Origin: Hydrangea macrophylla
Taxonomy: Eukaryota > Streptophyta > Magnoliopsida > Cornales > Hydrangeaceae
Assembly: GCA_033977485.1 (NCBI GenBank)
Contig: CM066984.1
Span: 43,469,100 to 43,533,099, forward strand
Direction: 5' to 3'
DNA: 64,000 nucleotides
This document shows, piece by piece, positions 10,615-21,584 of this stretch. The position numbers and the translations under genes were made by a program. Each line of letters starts with the position of its first letter. Within the stretch, counting starts at the first letter, position 1. Below the pieces are notes generated by a model, which saw only the letters and a program-made list of their open reading frames with translations, had not been told where the DNA came from and ran no database searches.

Positions 10615-11086
10615 TGTAGCACCCTAAATTTCCCCCAGAAATTCCACGTAGGGTTAGAAGTGAGGACATCACCATGTTGACGGTTACAGAAGGTCCATTA
10701 GGATGACCTAAAATATGAATCCTTGGCCAGGATCTTTAGTTATCGTCTTAATGACAACGCCGTTATTAGATTAAGAACAGTAGTCATAGCATCGATGTCT
10801 TAGGATTCATTTAGAATTCAAGACAGACTTGTATTCAGGCTCATACACAGCCCCGTACGCACATGTTTTAGGTTTTTCATTTAGGTTCACAGTTGAACAT
10901 GTGAACTTAGGCACTTGTGCACACTAGGGTACACAACCCGAGAGTGGGCCCCACCAACCGCCATGTGGCAGCCATGCACATGCACTCCACCACCTTGTGC
11001 CCTATCAACCTACTCTTAGACATACACATATTGGTACACATTGTGTGCACCCAATACATGGGATAATCCTTCTCATTTTCCCACTC

Positions 11087-11096
11087 TATATATATA
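11087..11096 (+). promoter_or_regulatory. TATA box of LTR B
   Basis: A TATATATATA tract is followed by pyrimidine-rich sequence and a CATATAGAGAGAAACC leader-like tract, the pattern of an LTR promoter and transcript start. Sequence evidence only. Confidence 0.4.
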
Positions 11097-11879
11097 CCCA
11101 CAACCCCTCATTTACACTCTCACTCATCCACTCCATTCTGTTTGTCCATATAGAGAGAAACCGAGAGGGAAAAGAGAGAGTTGGAAGAGATCACCTTACA
11201 CACACTTCCATTCATACACCCCCACACCCACGGCTTGTATATGACCATCCACCATCTCTGTATCTTCCTTACTATCTCACCTCACTAGCACACGCATAGA
11301 ACCAGAGGAAGAAGAAGGCGCATAAGCATAGAGGAGAGAGAGAGAGAAGCTGATCGGAGAGGCAAGAGAGAGACTGAGACTTCCCTGAGGTAAATCACAC
11401 CCCATTTGCATATCTGACCATTTGCATGTCAACTAGAAGACCTTAGGACCACATGCATGTTAGCCAAACAAAGCCTTAGGCCCCTGTGTGTTCCGACTAG
11501 CCATTAGAGCTCAAGCTTGAGAGCTTGATTTTTAAATATAAACCAAAGCCCCTAAAATCTATACCATTCAGACCCTAATGAACCCAGAAGAACCCCTTAG
11601 TAGCAGTTTTTGATTAGGACCTTGTTTGGCTGGCCATGCAGGCCATTATTCTCGATTTTGGCCAAAAGAATAATCCTCTGGTAGGACCCTAAAACGAATG
11701 AACTAACCTTCCAACTTCTTGTATGTTGTAGAGGAGGAAGAGACGAACATTTCCCCATTGGTTTCATCGATTTCCATGGGGAGGAGAGAGAGATATAGGC
11801 CTGGGAAGTTTTTCGGCGAATCGCGGGTCGCCGGCGGCATCGGGATCGCCGGAGAAGAAGAAGAAACCTGAATGGGTTT

Positions 11880-12350
11880 CGGGTTATAATACTTGGGTTC
11901 AGGTACGGGTCTGGGTGGGTTGTGCTGAGTGTAGAAGTGGGTAGGGTAGCGGGTCGGGTTGGGTTTTATAAAACATGGGTAGGTTTAAGTAGCACGACGT
12001 CGTTTTGACGTCGGGCTGGGTTTTGGTCAGGTTCTGGTAAATGGGGTGTGGATCCGGGTTCGGTTCGGATTAGGTAATTGGGTTGGGTTGGTTTGTGAGT
12101 GTTAGCGGGTTAGGTGTCGGTTCGGGTTTGGTTTATGGGTAGGGTCAATTTGTTAGTGTTATTGGGTCACGGGTTCGGGTTTAGTTTGACCCGAATGGGT
12201 TTTGGGTTGGGTCACTTTGAGAGTAGATATGGACTATCCAAATTAGTTCGGTTCGGGTCAGGTTCGACTCGATGGGTCTGTTGGTTGGGTCCCTTTGTTT
12301 GTGTAAACGGTTTGCCCGTTTAGTCTCGGGTCGGTTCGGGTTGACCCGTC
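11880..12350 (+). repeat. G-rich GGGTT/GGGTC low-complexity tract
   Basis: Degenerate units such as GGGTTCGGGT, GGGTCGGGTTGGGTT and GGTTCGGGTT recur for about 470 bp in LTR B, with strong strand asymmetry (G on plus, C on minus). It is followed by an ATT/AGT microsatellite at 12361-12400. Open frames over it are compositional artefacts. Confidence 0.8.
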
Positions 12351-12672
12351 AGGCCTGTCAATTATTATTATTATTAGTAGTAGTAGTAGTATTAATAGAT
12401 TTTAAATGATTTTAATCATTATTAATGTATTAAAATGTATTATGTCACGACCCATCCCACTACGCATGGAAATAGGACACGTGGCACGCCACCAAGGCTC
12501 ATATACACATCATATAACTATACGTAGCGGAGAGAACTTTAAAACAACCCTGAGTAATTTAAAACTTTAGGAAACATTACCCTCTGAGTTGAAAAATCCA
12601 ATAGAATCAGAGTTATAAAAAGTTTTGGCCAATTGAATCCGATCAAAAGAAAACAATTTTGAAAACAGAGGT

Positions 12673-12961
12673 CCAGTCGACTGATCGAGGGTCCGGTCGA
12701 CAAGTGATCTCAAACATAAAGGTTTCAAAATATAACAGCCCATCCAGTCGACTGTGTCGGGGACCCAGTCGACTGGTGCCTAAAATTATCAGTCGACTGA
12801 AAATGTCCAGTCGACTGGTACCCTAATCCAGCAGAATGACATTGCCTGGGGCTCCATCCTGTCGACTGTTTTCTCAACCCAGTCGACTGAATCTCAGACG
12901 AAACAAGTAGTAACCAATTCAACACAGTGATCCAGTCGCCTGGATCGAAAACCAGTCGACT
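12673..12961. repeat. CAGTCGACTG palindrome array (C, 3' LTR)
   Basis: Six perfect CAGTCGACTG decamers and several one-base variants lie within about 290 bp, irregularly spaced by 10-60 bp. Spacers often carry GGACC or TGGTACC. Confidence 0.9.
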
Positions 12962-13304
12962 AGTTTCTGTCAGCAAAACCCAAAACCACAACTTTCCCAC
13001 TCAAGGTTCTCCCAACTCCAAACCAACATTTATCCACTCCATTCCACCATTCAAAAACATAAATACAAGAGCGTTTACTAGGGATTACAAATACTAAATC
13101 TAAGTTCAGATTATATTACAACATGCTACGAATTCTAATCCATGGTCTTATTACAACATATTACAATTTCCCAATCCTTACACAAGTTTTAGGATTTAAA
13201 ACAAAAACATTTACAAATGTGATTCCCCGGCGTTCCTCAATGGCCTCACTCCTCACGCTTCTTCTTGTCTTTCTTCTTACCTGCAATGGAGTACATCTCC
13301 ACTG

Positions 13305-13321
13305 CTCAGCTATATGCTGAG
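13305..13321 (-). other. Conserved LTR hairpin (C, 3' LTR)
   Basis: CTCAGC, loop TATAT, GCTGAG, a 6-bp stem, downstream of the TATA box in element sense. The homologous hairpins are at 20250, 23593, 40990, 45144, 48494 and 57827. Confidence 0.65.
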
Positions 13322-14116
13322 TGCACAATTCCAAATGTATGATATATGACAATATTCATGGTTTAAGCATCTAAAACACATAGAAATAGTCTCTAGGGTG
13401 AGTGGTACGCTTTCATCCAGTCGATGCTGTAGGAGGCCCACCTCTCCCACGCATCTCGTGCACTGGTTGGGCCTTCCTCCATACAAGGTACCGTGTCCTG
13501 GTTGGGCCCACCTCCAATCCAGACACCACCAAAATCACAATTTACCATCTCAATCAAATCCTCAACGTTCGAGGAGCTTACTCCGGATGAATTTTCACCA
13601 AACTCCCCTTTGACCCAAGTAGACACATAACATGCTCACATAAACGGTTTTATACATGCTTTTCTAATAATTTTGCGTGCATAATTAACAGGCCTAATTA
13701 ACACATGAATTTCGCCCGGATCCAAAATCTCAAAATCGACATTCAAAACATGAAAATTTCATAAAATCATAGATCTAGAATTCATACCTCGTGCGATCTC
13801 TCCGAAACTTTGAAGGATCGACTAAGGGCCCGAATAAACGTCGGATTCCAAATTATACGCGATTCCTACGAGTTTTACCTGATTTTCCCCAATTTCTAGA
13901 AATTAGATTTTTCGGAAAAGTTTACCAAACGTGGCCTAATTACTATCAAAACATAGGTCTTACCTCCACGAGTTCAAATATGAAATCTGGAAAAAATCTG
14001 ACGGACGAACGATCATTGATCGGCATCGCAAAGCCTGTGGCCACCAAATCTCCCTACTCTCTCCTCTCTCTAGATATTTTGTGAGGTTTGTGAGAAATGA
14101 AATCTCACCCCCCACC

Positions 14117-14124
14117 TATTTATA
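14117..14124 (-). promoter_or_regulatory. TATA box (C, 3' LTR)
   Basis: TATAAATA on the minus strand, about 510 bp into the LTR in element sense; the same motif is at 21061-21068 in the other LTR. Confidence 0.6.
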
Positions 14125-14635
14125 GAAAAACTCTCTGGGAATTACGTTTACTACCCCGCGAGTTCCTCAAACTTCTAATTAACCCATGAAACGTCTCACA
14201 CGTTCATTTTATGCCTTTACGAGTGAAAATTATAAATTCCAAAAGTTTCAGACTAAGTCTTGTTTGGGTCCAAAATTTACGTCCGAAAACTAAATTATGT
14301 GGAATCTCTACACAATCTACCTTTTTAATTAACGTATCACTCACGTTCTCACCACAATTCTCAACATGATATACTAAAGTAGCCAATACCAGAATCTTAC
14401 TACACAGGCATAATTACTATTCACAGGAATACCAGATAAAGTCGAATAACATTTAAATCATATAAATGTCATTTACTCATGCCTATACAATATGAACTGC
14501 CATGTTCTCGTGTCCTCACTGACACCTTACCGTTGACTCATAGTCAACCTCATCACCATTATCAACTAACATTGATAAACTCCTAAATTACAAATATGCA
14601 TGGTTAAATTATGAATTCCTGGGACGGGTGTGACA

Positions 14636-14655
14636 ACTCTCCCCTCCAAAAAGGA
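14636..14655 (-). other. Polypurine tract of C
   Basis: On the element strand the purine run CTTTTTGGAGGGGAGAGT directly precedes the 3' LTR start, where plus-strand DNA synthesis would be primed. Confidence 0.75.
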
Positions 14656-14677
14656 AGCTTGTCCCCAAACTTATACC

Positions 14678-15856
14678 TCATACGTCGAACAGGTACGGAT
14701 ACTCATTCAGCATGTCTTCCTCGTTTTCCTATGTAGCTTCTTCCATTGTGTGACTACGCCACAATACTTTTACCATCGGAATCGTCTTAGTTCTCAAGAC
14801 TTGTTCCTTTTGATCTAGAATCTCAATCGGTTGTTCCACATAAGTCAAGTCTCTCTGAATTTGTAACGGTTCTGGCACTAGGATCTTATTCGCATCTGTC
14901 ATACATCGTCTCAACATTAATACATGAAATACATTGTGTACATGTTCCAATTCTGACGACAATGCCAATCGGTAAGCTACTGGACCTACCCTCTCTAGAA
15001 TCTCAAAAGGTCCTATGAATCTTGGATTGAGCTTTCCCCTCTTTCTAAATCGGACAATGCCTTTCGAAGGCGGTACTCGTAAATAAACAAAGTCACCTAC
15101 TTCGAACGTCATCGGTCGCCGTTTTGAGTCTGGATAACTCTTATTTCGGCTCTGAGCTACCTTAAGTCGCTCCTGAATCAACTTCACCTTCTCAGTAGTC
15201 ACCTGTATTAACTCAGGTCCTAGAAACTTCCTTTCTTCCACTTCGGTCCAACAAACCGGTGATCGGCACTTACGGCCATACAAAGCTTCATATGGTGCCA
15301 TACCAATATTTGACTGAAATCCGTTGTTATACGCAAATTCAATTAACGGCAAGTGGTGCTCCCAATCATTCCCAAAATCTAATACACACAATCTCAACAT
15401 ATCTTCCAAGGTCTGAATCATACGCTCTGACTGTCCGTCGGTCTGAGGATGAAATGCGGTACTGAAACTCAATTTCGTACCCATAGCTTCTTGCAAACTT
15501 CCCCAAAACCTTGACGTAAAACTACGATCACGATCTGATACAGTCACAGCTGGGACTCCATGTAGTTTCACAATCTCTCTCACATACAATTCTGCTAACT
15601 TGGACGGTTTATTCGTCTTAATTGGTAGAAAATGAGCTGACTTGGTTAATCGGTCGGCTATAACCCAAATCTTATCATTGTTATTGCATGATCGTGGAAA
15701 TCCTGAAACAAAGTCCATTGTGATCTCGTCCCACTTCTATTCCGACACTGGCAATGGCTGTAGTAACCCCGCGGGTACTTGTCTCTTTGCTTTGACCTGT
15801 TGACATGCCGAACATTCATATACAAACTTAGCGACTTCACGCTTCATACCTTTCTA
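14678..15856 (-). pseudogene. Integrase with C-terminal chromodomain-like region (C)
   Basis: After a zinc-binding stretch (C-x2-C in ECSACQQVK near 15800) the core shows the D, D, E catalytic set: D in ADRLTKSAH, D in SDRDRSF, and E in TDGQSERMIQTLE. Next come a GKLNPRFIGPFEIL segment and a VLWRSHTMEEAT tail that matches the chromodomain-like C-terminus of Tekay integrases, which in this clade targets heterochromatin. A TAG replaces the Trp codon of EEATW (14729-14731), shortening the tail by 17 residues; the family stop is at 14678. Another stop lies at 15735-15740 in the N-terminal part. Otherwise the core is open for 329 residues. Confidence 0.85.
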
Positions 15857-17920
15857 CTAGAAATTTTCTCTCAAATTTCTGTACATTTTATTACTTCCCG
15901 GGTGCACTGAATATTTTGTACTATGAGCTTCTTCTAGAATCCTCTCTTTCAAGTCTTTCACATTCGGTACACATAATCGATTTTCCAGTTTCAACGTTCC
16001 TCGTTCCAACACAAAACCAGGTCGTCTCCCCAAAGGTATCTCGTCCCTCATTTTGCACAAATAGACATCGTTAAATTGTTCTTTCTGGATCTCATCAATA
16101 ATATCTGGGTGTGCCATGATTGCCATCATTAAGCCATCATTGGTTCCTGGAATCACATCCAATTCTAAGCGTTCCATCTCTTTTATCAATTCTTTTTGTT
16201 GTGTTAGCTCGTCGGCTAAATTCCTCGGTGTCTTCCGGCTTAACGTATTGGCTACTACATTCGCCTTTCCCGGATGATATTCAATCGAAAGATCGTAATC
16301 CTTCATCAACTCCAACCAACTTCGCTGTCTCATATTCAAGTCCCGTTGGGTGAAAATGTATATCAAACTCTTGTGGTCTGTGAATATCTCACACTTTTCC
16401 CCGTACAGGTAGTGTCTCCAAAATTTTAAAGCATGAATTACTGCTGCTAATTCAAGATCATGGGTCGGATAGTTAACCTCATGTGTCTTTAACTGTCTAG
16501 AAGCATATGCAATTACTTTACTACCTTGCATAAGCACACATCCCAACCCTTTATGTGAAGCATCACTGTAGATTACAAATCCTTCAGTTCCAGATGGTAT
16601 TGTCAGAATAGGTGCTCTCGTTAGTCGTGCTTTCAATTCTTGAAAACTGTCTTCACATTCCTGACTCCATTCAAATGTAATTCCTTTCCTCATCAACCTT
16701 GTCATAGGTAAATAAATCTTTGAAAAGTGTTCAATAAAACGGCGGTAATATCCTGCCAATCCCAAGAAACTTCAAATTTCTGACACTGAAGTCGGTCTTT
16801 GCCAATTTGATACAGCTTCTACTTTGTGAGGATCAACTGAAACTCCATTCTTATCAATCACGTGACCAAGAAAAGTAATGCTAGGCAGCCAGAATTCACA
16901 TTTCTGGAATTTTCCAAATAATTGTTTCTCTCGCAATCTCTGAAGTATCAACCTCAAGTGGTTCTCGTGTGTTATCTCACTTGGCGAATAAACAAGAATA
17001 TCGTCGATGAACACTATCACAAAATCATCCAAATAGTCCTTAAAGACTCAGTTCATCAGATCCATGAATGCGGCTGGTGCATTTGTAACTCCAAATGGCA
17101 TAACTAAGAACTCATAGTGTCCATAACGCGTTCTGAAAGCTGTTTTCTCAACATCTTCGGCCTTCACTTTCAACTGATGGTAACCTGATCTCAAATCTAT
17201 CTTCGAAAGTACTTGAGCCCCACGAAGTTGATCAAATAGGTCATCGATTCTTGGCAGTGGATACTTGTTCTTAATTCTCAACTTGTTCAATTCTCAGTAG
17301 TCGACGCACATACGCATTGAACCATCTTTCTTCTTTACGAACAACACTGGAGCTCCCCACGGCGAAATACTTGGTCGAATGAAACCCTTGTCAAGTAGCT
17401 CTTGTAGTTGAATTTTCAGCTCTTTCAATTCTGTGGGTGCCATTCTATACGGTGCCTTTGATACGGGTCTTGAGTCTGGTATAACCTCAATAGTGAATTC
17501 GACCTCTCTCTCAATAAGAACATCTGGTAGGTCATCAGGAAATACATCTGGATATTCTCGTACTATCGGAATGTCTTCTACTTTTAATTCGGTCGATGAG
17601 ACATTAGTCACTGAAGATAGGAATCCTTGACATCCCTTTTTCAATAACTTTTCCGCTCGGATAGCCGAAATCAAGTACGGCGGCGGTGCAACCCCACTCC
17701 CTTGAAAGCAAAAGTTCCCATGTACCAGTGATCGAAAGTTAACCTCTTTCCGTTCACAGTCTATTATGGCGTGGTTAAGAGCTAACCAATCCATTCCCAG
17801 TATCACATCGAAATGGTTCACCACAATCGGTATAAGGTCTACGGTCATTAACTTCTCGCCTAGCTTGATCTCACAGTTTTTATATATCGTAGATGTCACT
17901 ACCGGTTTACTAAGCGGCAC
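15857..17920 (-). pseudogene. Reverse transcriptase and RNase H (C)
   Basis: From 17920 the frame gives the end of the protease region ([14 protein letters not shown]), then the reverse transcriptase with [39 protein letters not shown] and the catalytic FIDD box (near 17000), then RNase H with [13 protein letters not shown] and a TDHKSL stretch, and the integrase zinc region start ([15 protein letters not shown]). Stops at 17297, 17045, 16771 and 15856 break it; three of them replace an Arg codon by TGA. The stop at 16771 ([15 protein letters not shown]) is also present in element D. Confidence 0.9.
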
Positions 17921-19185
17921 GACAATGGTAAATCATATCCTAGTGGTGCGGACTTAACATTCAAATGTTCAACAAAGTTATAAGATACAAACGAATGCGT
18001 AGATCCCGAATCAACGAGTATGCATGCTAAGTACGAACATACAAGCACCATACCTGAGACCACTGTATTAGTAGCAGCCACGTCTCCAGGGTTCATCTGG
18101 AATGATCTTCCCTGATGTTGCTCTATCCTTTGTCCTCCGTCACTAGACTGTTTAGGCTTCGAACCACTAGAAGCCATCGAACTTGCCCCTTGTTGAGAAC
18201 GCTTCTTTGGGCAATCCTTCGCTTGGTGTCCTAAGGTACCACAATCAAAGCACTTGAGTTGCGGGTAGGTCGCAGAACTCACACTGTTTCCCCCTGTAGA
18301 TTTGTTCTGAAAGTTGGTCAGAAAACATCGACCGGTGTGTGGTCGATTGCAAAGCGGACACAACGGTATACTACTTGATACTCTTCTGGAATCATTAAAA
18401 CCAGAACTAGAGCCTCGTGAAAACGACTTCTTAAAAGATCCCCCCTGACTTCGCTCACCACCCTCATGACTTCGCTTTCCTTGGTGATTTTGTCTCGATC
18501 TCTCTATTCCACTTTCGGCTACAAGCACCATCTGCTGTACTGCTGCAACAGTCGAATCCTCGTAGGTCTGTACTCTCAACCGGATATTATCCCTTAAAAC
18601 CTCTTCAAATTTTCTTGCCCTATCTTTCTCTTCGGGCACTGAACCCTTACCAAACCTCAACAACGCGTTATACTTGGAAGTATACTCCATTACAGTCATG
18701 TCTCCTTGCTTGAGGTTATCAAACTCTCGCTTCTTTGCATTGTAGGCGGCTCGCGGAAAGAATCGGCGATTGAATTCTGCCTTAAACCCTTCCCAAGTAA
18801 TCGGTGCTCCTTGATCTAAAACGTTTACCCACCAGTTCTGAGCTTCACCCCTCAATACGTCACTTGCGTTCTCAATCTTCTCCCTATTTGACATCGGAAT
18901 AGATCGAAAAATTTGTTCCATGTCCATGACCCAATGTTCTGCTAATGTTGTATCAGGTGTCCCATGAAATTCCATTGGTTTCTTTCGAGCGAATTGTTCG
19001 GATACAGATCTTATGCCTCTACTTTCGGGTGCATGCACTACAGTTATTGGTTCCACTTCAATTTGGGGTGTGGGAGGCAGTCACTCCGCTATATTCCGTA
19101 TCATTTCCCCCATATTCCCCATCATTTCTGCCATTTCATTCATACGTCGAGTGTGTGGCGATAGATTTCGCTCTTCATCACTCAT
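17899..19185 (-). pseudogene. Gag and aspartic protease (C)
   Basis: The natural start is 19185, where the protein begins MSDEERNLS as in element D; a CGA to TGA change at 19081-19083 cuts it after about 34 residues. The remaining 385-residue frame has the gag domain (NWWVNVLDQGAPITWEGF, FFPRAAYNAKKREF), a knuckle with residues CFDCGTLGHQAKDC, and the protease start with active-site LVDSGSTHSF. A frameshift near 17910 separates it from the pol frame. Confidence 0.9.
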
Positions 19186-19370
19186 GATTACAATCCTGTA
19201 GTTCTCAATGCATAAACACTATGCATGTACAACAATAGCAATAGCATGTATGTAAACCAACATACATATGCATCAAACATCCTAATATGTATGGATGCAA
19301 TCTAGAACATGTGTTAAATCACTCAACACTCCACTCACCGTCGAACGTTCCCAAAGTTTTGTTACCTATA

Positions 19371-19382
19371 GCTCTGATACCA
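19371..19382 (-). other. Primer-binding site of C
   Basis: TGGTATCAGAGC on the minus strand, the perfect 12-nt complement of the initiator methionine tRNA 3' end, five bases from the 5' LTR end. Confidence 0.95.
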
Positions 19383-19616
19383 CTACATGTCACGACCCAT
19401 CCCACTACGCGTGGAAATAGGACACGTGGCACGCCACCAAGGCTCATATACACATCATACAACTATACGCAGCGGAAAGAACTTTAAAACAACCCTGAGT
19501 ACTTTAAAACTTTAGGAAACATTACCCTCTGAGTTGAAATATCCAATAGAATCAAAGTTATAAAAAGTTTTGGCCAATTGAATCTGATCAAAAGAAAACA
19601 GTTTTGAAAACATAGG

Positions 19617-19912
19617 TCCAATCGACTGATCGAGGGTCCGGTCGACTAGTGATCTCAAACAGAAAGGTTTCAAAATATAACAGCCCATCCAGTCGACTGT
19701 GTCGGGGACCCAGTCGACTGGTGCCTAAAATTATCAGTCGACTGAAAATGTCCAGTCTACTGGTACCCTAATCCAGCAGAATGACATTGCCTGGGGCTCC
19801 ATCCAGTCGACTGTTTTCTCAACCTAGCCGACTGAATCTCAGACGAAACAAGCAGTAACCAACTCACCACAGTGATCCAGTCGACAGGATCAAAAACCAG
19901 TCGACTGGTTTC
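19617..19912. repeat. CAGTCGACTG palindrome array (C, 5' LTR)
   Basis: Same array as 12673-12961, with different members damaged: for example one unit is changed to CAGTCTACTG at 19752 and another restored to CAGTCGACTG at 19803. Confidence 0.9.
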
Positions 19913-20249
19913 TGTCAGCAAAACCCAAAACCACAACTTTCCCACTCAAGGTTCTCCCAACTCCAAACCAACATTTATCCACTCCATTCCACCATTCAAA
20001 AACATAAATACAAGAGCGTTTACTAGGGATTACAAATACTAAATCTAAGTTCAGATTATATTACAACATGCTACGAATTCTAATCCATGGTCTTATTACA
20101 ACAAATTACAATTTCCCAATCCTTACACAAGTTTTAGGATTTAAAACAAAAACATTTACAAATGTGATTCCCCGGCGTTCCTCAACGACCTCACTCCTCA
20201 CGCTTCTTCTTGTCTTTCTTCTTACCTGCAATGGAGTACATCTCCACTG

Positions 20250-20266
20250 CTCAGCTATATGCTGAA
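20250..20266 (-). other. Conserved LTR hairpin (C, 5' LTR)
   Basis: CTCAGC, loop TATAT, GCTGAA: the outermost pair is lost in this copy, leaving a 5-bp stem. Confidence 0.55.
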
Positions 20267-21060
20267 TGCACAATTCCAAATGTATGATATATGACAATAT
20301 TCATGGTTTAAGCATCTAAAACACATAGAAATAGTCTCTAGGGTGAGTGGTACGCATTCATCCAGTCGATGCCGTAGGAGGCCCACCTCTCACACGCATC
20401 TCGTACACTGGTTGGGCCTTCCTTCAAACCAGGTACCGTGTCCTGGTTGTGCCCACATCCAATCCAGACACCACCAAAATCACAATTTACCATCTCAATC
20501 AAATCCTCAAGGTTCGAGGAGCTTACTCCGGATGAATTTGCACCAAACTCCCCTTTGACCTAAGTAGACACATAACATGCTCACATAAACGGTTTTATAC
20601 ATGCTTTTCTAATAATTTCGCGTGCATAATTAACGGGCCTAATTGACACATGAATTTTGCCCGGATCCAAAATCTTAAAATCGACATTCAAAACATGAAA
20701 ATTTCATAAAATCATAGATCTAGAATTCATACCTCGTGCGATCTCTCTGAAACTTTGAAGGATCGACTAGGGGCCGAATAAACGTCGGATTCCAAATTAT
20801 ATGCGATTCCTACGAGTTTTACCTGATTTTTCCTAATTTCTAGAAATTAGATTTTTCGAAAAAGTTTGCCAAACGTAGCCTAATTACTATCAAAACGTAG
20901 GTCTTACCTCCACGAGTTCAAATATGAAATCTGGAAAAAATCTGACGGACGAACGATCGTCGATCGGCGTCGCAAAGCCTGTGGTCACCAAATCTCCCTT
21001 CTCTCTCCTCTCTCTAGATATTTTGTGAGGTTTCTGAGAAATGAAATCTCACCCCCCACC

Positions 21061-21068
21061 TATTTATA
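21061..21068 (-). promoter_or_regulatory. TATA box (C, 5' LTR)
   Basis: TATAAATA on the minus strand; this copy would drive the C transcript, which would start about 40-60 bp downstream. Confidence 0.6.
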
Positions 21069-21584
21069 GAAAAACTCTCTGGGAATTACGTTTACCACCC
21101 CGCGAGTTCCTCAAACTTCTAATTAACCCATGAAACGTCTCACACGTTCATTTTATGCCTTTACGAGTGAAAATTATAAATTCTAAAAGTTTCCGACTAA
21201 GTCTCGTTTGGGTCCAAAATTTACGTCCGAAAACTAAGTTATGTGGAATCTCTACACAACCTACCTTTTTAATTAACGTATCACTCACGTTTGCACCACA
21301 GTTCTCAACATGATATACTAAAGTAGCCAATACCAGAATCATACTATACAGGCATAATTACTATTCACAGGAATACCAGATAAAGTCGAATAACATTTAA
21401 ATCATATAAATGTCATTTACTCATGCCCATGCAATATGAAATGCCATGTTCCCGTGTCCTCACTGACACCTTACTGTTGACTCACAGTCAACCTCATCAC
21501 CATTATCAACTAACATTGATAAACTCCCAAATTACAAATATGCATGATAAAATCATGAATTCCTGGGACGGGTGTGACATATTA

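Larger units (their letters stand above)
12443..14635 (-). repeat. 3' LTR of element C
   Basis: In element sense it starts TGTCACACCC (from 14635) and ends GGGTCGTGACA (at 12443). It contains a TATA box, the CTCAGC hairpin at 13305-13321 and an array of CAGTCGACTG palindromes at 12673-12961. It is bounded by the PPT at 14636 and by TSD TATTA. Confidence 0.95.
12443..21579 (-). mobile_element. Complete Tekay/Del-type Ty3/gypsy element C
   Basis: C is flanked by TATTA at 12438-12442 and 21580-21584. It has two LTRs of 2193 and 2192 bp that differ at few positions, a perfect initiator-Met PBS, a PPT, and a gag-protease-reverse transcriptase-RNase H-integrase order with an integrase C-terminus of the chromodomain type. 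It reads on the minus strand. The close match of the LTRs indicates recent insertion, but several in-frame stops, many CGA to TGA, show it is no longer coding for an intact polyprotein. Confidence 0.95.
19388..21579 (-). repeat. 5' LTR of element C
   Basis: 2192 bp, nearly identical to 12443-14635, ending at TSD TATTA (21580-21584). Most differences between the two copies are transitions at CpG or CHG positions, as expected of cytosine methylation. Confidence 0.95.

Noticed and set aside
12114..12323. 69-codon frame rich in Gly, Phe and Leu
   Set aside because: It lies in the G-rich low-complexity tract of LTR B and has no motif.
11880..12350. Interstitial telomere repeat
   Set aside because: Units are GGGTT/GGGTC mixtures, not TTTAGGG.
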